A stretch of DNA of 13,777 bases from Prevotella sp. (GTDB lineage: Bacteria; Bacteroidota; Bacteroidia; Bacteroidales; Dysgonomonadaceae): assembly GCA_031260865.1 (NCBI GenBank), contig JAISKQ010000040.1, positions 1-13,777 of the forward strand, read 5' to 3'. Shown here one piece after another: positions 1-7,469 of the stretch. Position 1 is the stretch's first letter. Every line of letters starts with the position of its first letter. The notes under the pieces are model-generated. The model was not told the origin of the DNA, searched no databases, and was given only the letters and a program-made list of their open reading frames with translations. The position numbers and the translations under genes were made by a program.

Positions 1-273
1 TCCGAAGATACCGGTAATGTGTATGAAACTGTGAGAATTATCTCAAAACGTTCCAATCAGATTGCTGTTGAAATGAAACAGGATTTGGATAAGAAATTAC
101 AGGAATTTGCTTCGTATAATGATAATCTGGAAGAAGTTTTCGAAAACAGAGAACAAATAGAAATTTCCCGTTATTACGAAAAACTGCCTAAAGCCACATT
201 GATCGCGGCGCAGGAATATACAGAAGGCAAGCTATATTACAGAAATCCGAATAAAGATAAGGATAACTTCTAA
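1..273 (+). CDS. rpoZ: DNA-directed RNA polymerase omega subunit, Bacteroidetes type (5' truncated)
   Basis: This is the C-terminal 90 residues of the Bacteroidetes form of RNA polymerase omega (Rpb6/RpoZ family), a small subunit that helps assemble and stabilise the core enzyme. The reading frame is open from base 1 (SEDTGNVYETV...), so the true start lies upstream of the window; the GTG at 19 is an internal valine codon, not a start. The stretch VYETVRIISKRSNQIA corresponds to the conserved omega helix that carries the K-R-x-x-Q-I pattern. The later EVFENREQIEISRYYEKLPK and the YYRNP near the end are typical of the roughly 110-residue Bacteroidetes version. The stop is only 6 nt before the next gene, so the two are probably co-transcribed. 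The family call is from recalled similarity, not a search. Confidence 0.85.
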   Translation, partial: SEDTGNVYETVRIISKRSNQIAVEMKQDLDKKLQEFASYNDNLEEVFENREQIEISRYYEKLPKATLIAAQEYTEGKLYYRNPNKDKDNF

Positions 274-279
274 TAAGGA

Positions 280-735
280 ATGATACAACGTATTCAGTCT
301 GTCTATTTACTACTTGTAGTCATACTAATGGGCGTTACGACAGTTAGTCCGTTGATGGAATTAACCGGCGACAGCAAATTATTATATACATTCTCTTCAT
401 TGGGTATCGGACAATTATTTGCTGTACAGTATCCTACATGGGGAGTCCTTTTTTTTGCAGGATTAAGCGCGTTGATCGCGTTCATTAATATATTCCTGTA
501 TAAAAAACGAAAAGCGCAAATAAAAACAGGAATACTGATATCCTTGCTTATATTGTTCTTTTATGTGACATTATACGTTTATTTTCAGTCCTATACGGCT
601 AAATATGGTTTGACATTCGACAAGGTGCAGTTTGGGCTTGCGCTTCCGATAATAGCTCTTATTTTCAATATATTAGCTATAGTTAGAATTAAGAAAGACG
701 AGAAGCTTGTAAAATCATTAGACCGAATACGATAA
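280..735 (+). CDS. DUF4293 family membrane protein
   Basis: A 151-residue integral membrane protein of unknown function that matches the Bacteroidetes DUF4293 family. I see four hydrophobic helices at about residues 7-27, 53-73, 82-102 and 116-136, joined by short loops, and a charged C-terminal tail (KKDEKLVKSLDRIR) that is characteristic of the family. The N-terminus MIQRIQS with an immediate helix is also typical. The ATG at 280 lies 6 nt after the rpoZ stop with AAGG just before it, which supports translational coupling. A strong intrinsic terminator follows, so this is the last gene of its transcript. No catalytic motif is visible, and proximity to rpoZ does not establish a function. Confidence 0.85.
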   Translation: MIQRIQSVYLLLVVILMGVTTVSPLMELTGDSKLLYTFSSLGIGQLFAVQYPTWGVLFFAGLSALIAFINIFLYKKRKAQIKTGILISLLILFFYVTLYVYFQSYTAKYGLTFDKVQFGLALPIIALIFNILAIVRIKKDEKLVKSLDRIR

Positions 736-761
736 ACTGAAAATACAGACTAAAATTGAGA

Positions 762-796
762 AAGCTGGGTGTAATTATACATTCAGCTTCTTTTTT
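762..796 (+). terminator. Intrinsic terminator after rpoZ-DUF4293
   Basis: A 12-bp stem (762-773 with 778-789) closes on the tetraloop ATTA. All positions pair, including two adjacent G-T wobbles. It is followed one base later by six T residues (791-796). It lies 26 nt after the DUF4293 stop, which fits the end of that operon. Confidence 0.88.
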
Positions 797-800
797 GCAT

Positions 801-808
801 TATATTTG
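801..808 (+). promoter_or_regulatory. Bacteroidetes -7 promoter element for the PPDK-like gene
   Basis: TATATTTG matches the Bacteroidetes sigma-factor -7 consensus TAnnTTTG exactly and lies immediately downstream of the preceding terminator. Transcription would begin near 814-816. I see no good -33 TTTG at the usual spacing, because that position falls inside the terminator stem. The leader to the preferred ATG at 898 would be about 80 nt. Confidence 0.55.
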
Positions 809-897
809 TTGTCGGAATCGGCTCAACCCTAAATGTTGTGGCAAGCAATTTAGAATTCTCCACAAGAATACGGGCTAAGCCTCAGAATCTATTAATT

Positions 898-3855
898 ATG
901 GAAAAATTACCGGATATAAAAGCTTTTCGTTTTAAAGATACATCATTTGCGAATCTGATGACGAAACGGATTTTCAATGTTCTATTGATAGCTACAAAGT
1001 ATGATTCGTTTATGTTGGAAGATGACGGACGTATTGATGAGCAGATATTTAATGAATATACCTCTCTCAATCTGAGCTATCCGCCGCGATTCACTCAGGT
1101 TATAACAGAAGAAGAGGCTATAAAGGTATTGAGCGAAAATCATTATGAATTGATCATCCAAATGCCCAATATGGATGACGCGGATATATTCGCCACCGCG
1201 AAGCATATTAAAAAATTATACAATGATACGCCATTCGTAGTGTTAACTCCTTTTTCCAGAGAGGTTTCCAAGAGATTAGCGTTGGAAGATCTTTCGGGTG
1301 TGGATTATGTTTTTAGCTGGCTTGGAAATCCTGACTTGTTGTTGGCGATAATAAAATTGATGGAAGACGCTATGAATGTGGAGCATGACACCGCGAGTGT
1401 AGGGGTGCAGGTCATATTATTGATAGAAGATTCTGTGCGGTTTTATTCTTCCGCCCTGCCTACATTATTTAAGATAGTGATGGAAGAGTCGAAGGAGTTT
1501 TCCAAAGAGGCGCTGAACGATCATCAGCAGATGTTACGGATGCGCGGACGCCCCAAAATTATGTTAGCCCGTACTTATGAGGAAGCTGTGGAAATCTACA
1601 CCAAATATTATAACAATATATTAGGGGTAATTACGGATATGAGTTATTCTCATAGAGGAGTAAAAGATAAACAAGCCGGTTATAATTTTGCCAAATGGAT
1701 AAGGTCGCAAGACCGGTTCGCGCCTATTGTATTCACGTCGTCCGAAGTGTCGAACAAAAAATACGCGGATGAATTAAGTTGTAGTTTTATTGATAAAAAT
1801 TCAAAAAGCTTTCCCCGCGACTTAAAAAAGCAAGTTATAAATAATTTTGGCTTTGGTGATTTTATTATTATAAATCCCGAAACAAAAGAAGAAATCATAC
1901 GTATCCGTAATCTGAAGGATTTGCAGAAAAATATATTTGCTATCCCTGCCGAATCGTTGGTTTACCATTTGGCTCATGATCATTTTTCCCGTTTTTTTTA
2001 TTCCCGCGCCATGTTTCCCATGGCTGAATGGCTGAAAAAAATTGATGTTTCCGAATTTAAAAATATGGACGAAGCCCGGCAAGTTATTTATGATATGATC
2101 ATCAAATATCGTAAAGTGAAAAACTCCGGCGTTGTAGCCATTTTTGATAAAGACAGATTCGATGAATTTTCCAATTTCGCGCGAATGGGCGATGGTTCTA
2201 TCGGAGGAAAGGGTCGTAGCATTGCTTTTATGGATAATATTGTAAAAGAGCACTTGGAATTGAATGGAGATGAGAACATTCCTGTGAAAATTCCCCGCAC
2301 AGTGGTTTTGTGTACCGATATTTTTGATGAGTTTATGGAAACGAATGATTTGTATTCCATAGGCTTGTCGGATAGGTCGGATGATGAAATATTACATTAC
2401 TTTCTGAAAGCCGGGTTGCCCAATCGTTTTATAGAGGACTTTATGGCCTTTCTGGATGTTATAAAAGCTCCTATCGCCGTCCGTTCATCCAGTCTGTTGG
2501 AGGATTCCCATTATCAGCCTTTCGCAGGCGTGTATGCCACTTATATGATACCATTGCTGGAAGATAAGTATGAAACGTTAAGTCTCCTGAGCAAGGCTAT
2601 AAAGGCTGTGTATGCGTCAGTCTTCTACCGGGATAGCAAAACCTATATGACAGCTACTCAAAACGTGATCGATCAGGAAAAAATGGCCATCGTATTGCAG
2701 GAAGCCGTGGGAACTGATTATGGAGATTATTTCTATCCGACATTATCGGGCGTGGCTCGATCTTTAAATTTTTATCCGGTGGGTAATGAGAAATCGGAAG
2801 AAGGTATCGCCAATATCGCGTTAGGATTGGGAAAATACATTGTGGAAGGCGGTGTTAACCTGCGTTTTTCTCCCGCGCATCCTCACAATATCATTCAGTT
2901 GAGTACGGTTGACCTGGCTCTGCGAGATACTCAGCGTTATTTTTATGCTTTGGATCTAAAAAATAATCAGAAGGAATTTTCAACGAATGATGGTTTCAAT
3001 ATGCTGAAACTTAGTATCAAGGATGCGGAGAAAGACAATTCCATCAAGTATATATCCTCTACCTATGACCCTGTGGATCAGGTTATATATGATGGTTACT
3101 ACGAGGGTGGACGTAAGATTATCTCTTTTGTCAATGTATTGCAGCACAACGTATTTCCTTTGGCCGAAATATTACAGAAAATATTAAAGATCGGACAGGA
3201 CGAAATGGGACGCGCCATAGAAATAGAATTCGCGGCGGAACTGAAAGATAGGGGGGAAGGTAATTTTTATCTTTTACAGATTCGTCCGATAGTACAAAAT
3301 AAAGAACTCCAGATAGGGGATTTGTCTAAAATAAAGCCGGAAAATGAAATTTTGCATTCCAACAACGCCCTTGGGCATGGTGTTATCTGTGATGTGTACG
3401 ATGTGGTTTATGTGAAAACAAAGAACTTCGACGCTGTGAATAATACGGCAATAGTAAATGAAATAGAGGTTATTAACGCCGAATTTCTGGAAAAGGAGAA
3501 GAATTATATTCTTGTAGGTCCGGGAAGATGGGGTAGCAGCGACCCGTGGCTTGGCATTCCGGTTAAGTGGTCGCAAATATCTAACGCGCGGATTTTAGTA
3601 GAACTGACTTTGGATAATTATAAAGTTGAACCAAGCCAAGGAACTCATTTCTTCCAGAATCTGACGTCTTTTGGGGTGGGGTATTTCTCTGTCAATCCGT
3701 ATGTGGCGAATGAAGGATTGTTTGATGAAGACTTTCTGAACAGTCAACCCGCTATATATGAGACGGAATTTATCCGCCATGTCCAATTCACCAAGCCTGC
3801 TATTATTAAAATCAATGCTAAAAAGAATATAGGCGTCGTTCTGAAGCCGGAGTAG
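898..3855 (+). CDS. Tandem receiver-like / PPDK N-terminal (PEP-pyruvate-binding) ATP-grasp protein
   Basis: A 985-residue protein (1005 if the GTG at 838 were used) of the kind annotated in Bacteroidetes as PEP/pyruvate-binding domain protein. Residue numbers are from ATG 898. Residues about 25-160 form a degenerate receiver fold (RIFNVLLIATKYD). Residues about 172-320 form a second receiver with the full signature: E177/D178, D247 in ITDMS, T280 in VFTSS and K300 in IDKNS. Residues about 420-800 are a PPDK/PEP-synthase-type ATP-grasp domain with GGKG at 436-439, AVRSSSLLEDS near 527-537 and QIRPIV at 794-799. Residues about 820-985 are a C-terminal module with GPGRWGSSDPWLG. The phosphohistidine swivel and PEP/pyruvate barrel of true PPDK are absent, so a plain dikinase is unlikely. 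I infer an ATP-dependent phosphotransferase controlled by phosphorylation; substrate unknown. I chose ATG 898 because recalled homologues begin shortly before the SFANLMTKRIFNVL motif. No obvious kinase is adjacent. Confidence 0.8.
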   Translation: MEKLPDIKAFRFKDTSFANLMTKRIFNVLLIATKYDSFMLEDDGRIDEQIFNEYTSLNLSYPPRFTQVITEEEAIKVLSENHYELIIQMPNMDDADIFATAKHIKKLYNDTPFVVLTPFSREVSKRLALEDLSGVDYVFSWLGNPDLLLAIIKLMEDAMNVEHDTASVGVQVILLIEDSVRFYSSALPTLFKIVMEESKEFSKEALNDHQQMLRMRGRPKIMLARTYEEAVEIYTKYYNNILGVITDMSYSHRGVKDKQAGYNFAKWIRSQDRFAPIVFTSSEVSNKKYADELSCSFIDKNSKSFPRDLKKQVINNFGFGDFIIINPETKEEIIRIRNLKDLQKNIFAIPAESLVYHLAHDHFSRFFYSRAMFPMAEWLKKIDVSEFKNMDEARQVIYDMIIKYRKVKNSGVVAIFDKDRFDEFSNFARMGDGSIGGKGRSIAFMDNIVKEHLELNGDENIPVKIPRTVVLCTDIFDEFMETNDLYSIGLSDRSDDEILHYFLKAGLPNRFIEDFMAFLDVIKAPIAVRSSSLLEDSHYQPFAGVYATYMIPLLEDKYETLSLLSKAIKAVYASVFYRDSKTYMTATQNVIDQEKMAIVLQEAVGTDYGDYFYPTLSGVARSLNFYPVGNEKSEEGIANIALGLGKYIVEGGVNLRFSPAHPHNIIQLSTVDLALRDTQRYFYALDLKNNQKEFSTNDGFNMLKLSIKDAEKDNSIKYISSTYDPVDQVIYDGYYEGGRKIISFVNVLQHNVFPLAEILQKILKIGQDEMGRAIEIEFAAELKDRGEGNFYLLQIRPIVQNKELQIGDLSKIKPENEILHSNNALGHGVICDVYDVVYVKTKNFDAVNNTAIVNEIEVINAEFLEKEKNYILVGPGRWGSSDPWLGIPVKWSQISNARILVELTLDNYKVEPSQGTHFFQNLTSFGVGYFSVNPYVANEGLFDEDFLNSQPAIYETEFIRHVQFTKPAIIKINAKKNIGVVLKPE

Positions 3856-3867
3856 GGGAAAGCTGGG

Positions 3868-3970
3868 GCTGACCAAAAAGTCGGACATTCGTTTCGGAGA
3901 ATCGAATATTTGAATTTGTTCTCCGATAGATGTACGAATAAAAAAGCCTTAAAAAACCTTTTTGGTCAGC
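3868..3970. repeat. 103-bp inverted-repeat element
   Basis: A perfect 13-bp inverted repeat (GCTGACCAAAAAG at 3868-3880 and its complement at 3958-3970) bounds this stretch. Inside it are two further nested pairs: ATTCGT 3887-3892 with ACGAAT 3934-3939, and TCGGAGAA 3894-3901 with TTCTCCGA 3919-3926. Outside it AGCTG (3861-3865) pairs with CAGCT (3974-3978). It starts 13 bp after the PPDK-like stop. There is no T-tract after the stem, so it is not a canonical terminator. A MITE/REP-like element or a structured 3' UTR both fit. It contains no convincing ORF. Confidence 0.6.
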
Positions 3971-4038
3971 TAACAGCTGTTTACTGATACTGTACGCCAA
4001 ACAAGATAAAAACTCTTACATAAAAAGGAGCAAAAATC

Positions 4039-4068
4039 TTGCGTGTTGAATAAATTGTTATATCTTTG
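4039..4068 (+). promoter_or_regulatory. Bacteroidetes-type promoter of tRNA-Cys
   Basis: TTG at 4039-4041 is followed after 19 nt by TATCTTTG at 4061-4068, matching the Bacteroidetes -33 (TTTG, here only TTG) and -7 (TAnnTTTG) pattern. The predicted start of transcription is near 4074-4076, about a dozen bases before the mature tRNA 5' end. Confidence 0.7.
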
Positions 4069-4086
4069 CAATCGCTAACCAAAAAG

Positions 4087-4160
4087 GGTTCCTTGGCCGA
4101 GTGGTTAGGCACCGGTCTGCAAAACCGTTGACGGCGGTTCGAGTCCGCCAGGAACCTCCA
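4087..4160 (+). tRNA. tRNA-Cys (anticodon GCA), CCA encoded
   Basis: A full cloverleaf can be folded by eye. The acceptor stem is GGTTCCT 4087-4093 with AGGAACC 4150-4156. The D stem is GCC 4096-4098 with GGC 4108-4110. The anticodon loop is CTGCAAA with GCA at 4119-4121. The T stem is GGCGG 4133-4137 with CCGCC 4145-4149 around the loop TTCGAGT. The discriminator base is T4157, the known identity element of tRNA-Cys, and CCA is genomically encoded at 4158-4160. The outermost anticodon-stem pair appears mismatched (C-T), which does not change the call. Confidence 0.96.
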
Positions 4161-4178
4161 AAAAACAAACTATTAATA

Positions 4179-4227
4179 GACCTTAGATAATAACCTTAAA
4201 TTATTATCTTCTTGGATAAAAAAGGTC
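4179..4227 (+). other. Hairpin in the tRNA-Cys to rho interval
   Basis: AGATAATAA (4185-4193) and TTATTATCT (4201-4209) form a perfect 9-bp, A/T-only stem with a 7-nt loop. GACCTT (4179-4184) and AAGGTC (4222-4227) can close around it with an asymmetric internal loop. No U-tract follows. It lies 19 nt after the tRNA and 90 nt before rho, so it could be a processing or 3'-end structure of the tRNA transcript or part of a rho leader. Function is not established. Confidence 0.4.
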
Positions 4228-4316
4228 AAATATATTACAACAGTTTGAATACAAGAACTTCTATTTATTCAGATAAAATTCTAAAATAAATCAATATAAT
4301 TTAACCATAAATATAC

Positions 4317-6158
4317 ATGCGTATATACAATATCCTTGAGCTTAACGAAAAGCTTACAATTGAATTAAGAACCATAGCGAAAGAACTTGGTATAAGACGC
4401 CCCGACGCCTACAAGAAAGATGAGTTAATCTATAAAATCCTTGACGAACAAGCTGTCTTAGAGGCTAAAAATAAAAATTCGGAAAGTTATCAGAGCGAAA
4501 GCAGAATAGAACAACAGCAAAAAAAATCTTATTCCGCGGCTAAAGATAAGCAAGAAAAAAAGAATCAGTCTCAAGCAAAAAAACAGGATCAACAAGCGAA
4601 TAAGAATCTTTCTTTATTTAAGGAAGAGGTTAAACCTTTAGCGCCGGAAGAACCAAAAGAAGTTAAGGCGGAAGAACCTGTAAAAGAAACGGAGAAAATT
4701 GAAATTCCTGCTCCGGTAGAAAAGAAAGCTCCAAAAGAGATTGTCGTAAAAAAGAATATAGAAGAAAAAGAGGTAAAAGAAATAAAAGAAGTAAAACCGG
4801 CGACCGAGGCAAAACCACAACCAGCAGTTGTGAAGCCTACTCAGTTGGTTTTCCGTTCCAATAAAGTTCGGGAACAACAACCGGAAGAAGCCGTGCCCGT
4901 ATTACCTTTGCTTTCGCCTCTGGAAGTAGATGTGGATGCTGCTTCGGAAGATATTATAATCCCCGAAATTCAGCCAAAAGCACCTAAAGCACAGCACAAT
5001 CAGAAACAAAACAACCAACCTCAGGAAAAATCCTTCGATTTCGAAGGTATATTATCCGCGACAGGAGTCCTTGAAATTATGCAGGAAGGTTATGGATTCC
5101 TTCGTTCATCCGATTATAATTACATGTCATCTCCCGATGATGTTTATATATCTCAGTCGCAGATACGTTTATTCGGGCTGAAAACAGGGGATATTGTAGA
5201 AGGACCTATCCGTCCGCCGAAAGAATCGGAAAAGTTTTTCCCTTTGGTGAAAGTGGACAGGATCAACGGGCGCACACCGGATGAAGTTCGCGACCGTGTT
5301 CCGTTTGACCACTTAAAACCGCTTTTCCCCGACGAAAAATTCAAATTGACAAAAGGTCGTAATGATAACCTTTCGTGCCGTGTAGTCGATTTATTTTCAC
5401 CGATTGGTAAAGGTCAGCGCGGATTGATTGTCGCGCAGCCTAAAACAGGTAAAACGACCTTGCTGAAAGATATAGCCAATGCCATCGCAAGCAACCATCC
5501 TGAAGTATATATGATTGTACTCCTCGTTGATGAACGTCCGGAGGAAGTAACCGATATGGAACGTAGCGTAAACGCGGAAGTAATCGCGTCTACCTTTGAC
5601 GAACCTGCCGACCGTCATGTAAAAATAGCGGAAATAGTTCTGAATAAGGCTAAACGTATGGTAGAATGCGGACACGACGTGGTCATATTGCTGGATTCTA
5701 TTACCCGTCTTGCCCGTGCGTACAATACAGTACAACCGGCATCGGGGAAAGTGCTTACCGGAGGTGTGGACGCGAATGCTTTGCATAAGCCGAAACGTTT
5801 CTTTGGCGCGGCGCGTAATATCGAGAACGGAGGTTCGCTGACCATTATCGCTACTGCTTTGACGGAAACAGGTTCCAAAATGGATGATGTTATCTTCGAA
5901 GAATTTAAGGGTACGGGTAATATGGAGCTTCAACTTGACCGTAAATTATCGAACAAACGTATCTTCCCTGCTGTGGATATTATCGCGTCCAGTACGCGTC
6001 GCGACGATCTGTTGCTTGATAATGATACCCTTAGCAGAATGTGGGTTCTTCGTAATTTCTTGTCGGATATGAATTCTGTGGAAGCAATGCAATTTTTGGA
6101 AAGCCGATTGAGAAAAACAGTAAACAACGAAGAGTTTCTTATTTCGATGAATGACTAA
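4317..6158 (+). CDS. rho: Transcription termination factor Rho with long N-terminal insert
   Basis: Rho is the hexameric RNA-dependent ATPase/translocase that ends transcription at Rho-dependent sites. Domain order in this 613-residue protein: Rho_N helical domain about 5-48; a low-complexity Lys/Glu/Gln/Pro-rich insert about 50-240; the cold-shock-like RNA-binding domain about 241-318 ([20 protein letters not shown], then DVYIS and GDIVEG); and the RecA-like motor about 325-613. In the motor I see Walker A AQPKTGKT at 373-380, [11 protein letters not shown] at 404-414, Walker B VVILLDS at 455-461 with TRLARAYN after it, and the secondary RNA-binding/R-loop region [20 protein letters not shown] at 476-495. 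All core motifs appear intact. It is about 190 residues longer than E. coli Rho (419), accounted for by the insert. ATG 4317 is the first in-frame start and [12 protein letters not shown] fits the family. It is followed by its own terminator, so it is probably monocistronic. Confidence 0.97.
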   Translation: MRIYNILELNEKLTIELRTIAKELGIRRPDAYKKDELIYKILDEQAVLEAKNKNSESYQSESRIEQQQKKSYSAAKDKQEKKNQSQAKKQDQQANKNLSLFKEEVKPLAPEEPKEVKAEEPVKETEKIEIPAPVEKKAPKEIVVKKNIEEKEVKEIKEVKPATEAKPQPAVVKPTQLVFRSNKVREQQPEEAVPVLPLLSPLEVDVDAASEDIIIPEIQPKAPKAQHNQKQNNQPQEKSFDFEGILSATGVLEIMQEGYGFLRSSDYNYMSSPDDVYISQSQIRLFGLKTGDIVEGPIRPPKESEKFFPLVKVDRINGRTPDEVRDRVPFDHLKPLFPDEKFKLTKGRNDNLSCRVVDLFSPIGKGQRGLIVAQPKTGKTTLLKDIANAIASNHPEVYMIVLLVDERPEEVTDMERSVNAEVIASTFDEPADRHVKIAEIVLNKAKRMVECGHDVVILLDSITRLARAYNTVQPASGKVLTGGVDANALHKPKRFFGAARNIENGGSLTIIATALTETGSKMDDVIFEEFKGTGNMELQLDRKLSNKRIFPAVDIIASSTRRDDLLLDNDTLSRMWVLRNFLSDMNSVEAMQFLESRLRKTVNNEEFLISMND

Positions 6159-6191
6159 GAAAGCGTAATTTTAGCACTAAAATATTGAATG

Positions 6192-6229
6192 GCAAGGGAA
6201 AAAGTTTTAACTTTACCCTTGCTTTTTTT
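6192..6229 (+). terminator. Intrinsic terminator after rho
   Basis: GCAAGGG (6192-6198) pairs with CCCTTGC (6216-6222). The inner AAAGTT/AACTTT continues the stem past a small A-rich mismatch, and seven T residues (6223-6229) follow directly. It lies 33 nt after the rho stop. Confidence 0.9.
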
Positions 6230-6230
6230 G

Positions 6231-6301
6231 TGGTTCCCCCCAACCTGCCCAAAGAGACAGGCGATTTTCCTCTTCGGGGGACAAAGGGGACTACCCGGGT
6301 A
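6231..6301. repeat. GC-rich palindromic intergenic block, possible dispersed repeat
   Basis: This 71-bp block is about 60% GC in an otherwise A/T-rich intergenic region between the rho terminator and the CDF gene. Visible structure: CCCCC 6236-6240 with GGGGG 6276-6280, an inner CCTG 6244-6247 with CAGG 6258-6261, and the perfect palindrome TACCCGGGTA at 6292-6301. The ends are loosely inverted (GTGGTTCCCC near 6230 and GGGGACTAC ending at 6294). There is no coding gene. Its base composition and palindromes suggest a REP/MITE-like repeat, but no second copy is in this window. Confidence 0.4.
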
Positions 6302-6316
6302 ACTAAAGATTAAATA

Positions 6317-7255
6317 ATGGAACATAACCATAACGACCATAACCACGGTAATGAACATTCGCATAGCGGGCATAGTCATGCTCATGACGCGAACAAAAAG
6401 GCTTTGACAATCAGTTTCTTCCTGATAGCTGTATTTATGATAGTCGAGTTTGTCGGAGGATATTTGACAAACAGTCTGGCGTTAATATCCGACGCGGGGC
6501 ACATGTTGAGCGACGCCGTCGCCCTTGGGCTAAGCCTTAGCGCGTTGATATTCGGGGCGAGAGCAGCAACTCCCTCTAAGACATACGGGTATAAACGATT
6601 TGAAATATTGGCGGCATTATTGAATGGAATTGTTCTTGTGTTATTATCGGTTCTTATATGTAAAGAGGCGATAGCGCGAATTTCCGAGCCTCCGCGCGTT
6701 ATAGGAAAAGGAATGATGGTGATTTCCATTATAGGGTTGATAATTAATATTATCGTGGCATATATATTGCATTCGCAAGGCTCGACTAAAGAAAACCTGA
6801 ATGTGAGAAGCGCTTTTCTGCACGTGATCGGCGATTTGCTGGGCTCTATCGGCGCCATCATAGCCGCCGTGTTAATCATGCTGTTTGGCTGGTATATCGC
6901 GGATCCCATTGCCAGTATAATAGTCTCTCTGTTGGTGTTGTATAGTGGGTGGAATGTGTTGAAAGAGTCTGTAAACATCCTGATGGAAGCCAAGCCATCC
7001 GATATTGATTCAAAAAAAGTGATAAACTCCTTGAAATCAATAGATGGGGTAGAGGATATTCATGATTTACATATATGGATGATAACATCCGATTTTTCAG
7101 TTATGACCGTTCACCTGAAAGTACAGGATAACATCGATAGGGATATGATATTAGAGAATGCAAAACATTCTCTAAATAAGGAGTTTGGCATTAAACACGC
7201 GACCATTCAAATAGAAGGGCGCGATATATGCCCTTATGAGGAAACCTGTAATTAA
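6317..7255 (+). CDS. Cation diffusion facilitator (CDF) zinc-type efflux transporter
   Basis: A 312-residue inner-membrane metal/proton antiporter of the CDF family (CzcD/ZitB-like), which exports Zn2+ or related divalent ions from the cytoplasm. The N-terminus has nine His in the first 23 residues, a probable metal-binding tail. About six transmembrane helices lie between residues 30 and 215. The two halves of the transport metal site are visible as H62xxxD66 (GHMLSD) and H169xxxD173 (HVIGD), the HD-HD arrangement usual for Zn/Cd-selective members. TYGYKRFEILAALLNG (89-104) and the cytoplasmic domain from about 222 (VEDIHDLHIWMITSDF) are family hallmarks. The end carries two Cys (ICPYEETC). 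The ATG at 6317 is preceded by an A-rich leader, and the His-rich start is a real CDF feature rather than read-through. No metal-responsive regulator or riboswitch is visible beside it. Exact metal is inferred. Confidence 0.93.
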   Translation: MEHNHNDHNHGNEHSHSGHSHAHDANKKALTISFFLIAVFMIVEFVGGYLTNSLALISDAGHMLSDAVALGLSLSALIFGARAATPSKTYGYKRFEILAALLNGIVLVLLSVLICKEAIARISEPPRVIGKGMMVISIIGLIINIIVAYILHSQGSTKENLNVRSAFLHVIGDLLGSIGAIIAAVLIMLFGWYIADPIASIIVSLLVLYSGWNVLKESVNILMEAKPSDIDSKKVINSLKSIDGVEDIHDLHIWMITSDFSVMTVHLKVQDNIDRDMILENAKHSLNKEFGIKHATIQIEGRDICPYEETCN

Positions 7256-7469
7256 CATATTCTATAATGACTTATTCATACGCGACAATGGTTGGGTTCA
7301 TTTTTTTTGTAGCGAGAGTAAAAGCAAAATTTATTTTGATTATGTCGAATCACGAGAAATAATTAATGAAATCGAACGTTTTTGCATACCAACGAAAATA
7401 TTTTAACTACTGATTGGCATTAATCATCAAAAATTATTAAAAAACAGTTCTTAATAATAATAGTTTTTA

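Noticed and set aside
303..485. Antisense open frame inside the DUF4293 gene
   Set aside because: It has no family features and lies wholly within a convincing membrane-protein gene on the other strand.
3818..4000. 60-codon minus-strand frame crossing the end of the PPDK-like gene and the inverted repeat
   Set aside because: It reads through the palindromic element, has no recognisable motif or start signal, and is best explained as chance.
4638..4880. Phe/Tyr-rich minus-strand frame opposite rho
   Set aside because: It is the complement of the Lys/Glu-rich Rho insert; its odd composition follows from that and not from a real protein.
5397..5933. 178-codon antisense frame opposite the Rho ATPase domain
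   Set aside because: Long antisense frames arise by chance over conserved coding regions; the sense protein has all Rho motifs.
6155..6385. Minus-strand frame of 76 codons between rho and the CDF gene
   Set aside because: It spans the rho terminator, the GC-rich repeat block and the His-codon-rich CDF start on the opposite strand, so it has no independent support.
7262..7308. Possible terminator after the CDF gene (T8 run at 7301-7308)
   Set aside because: The only stem I can draw in front of it is about five A/T-rich pairs with a bulge, too weak to call.
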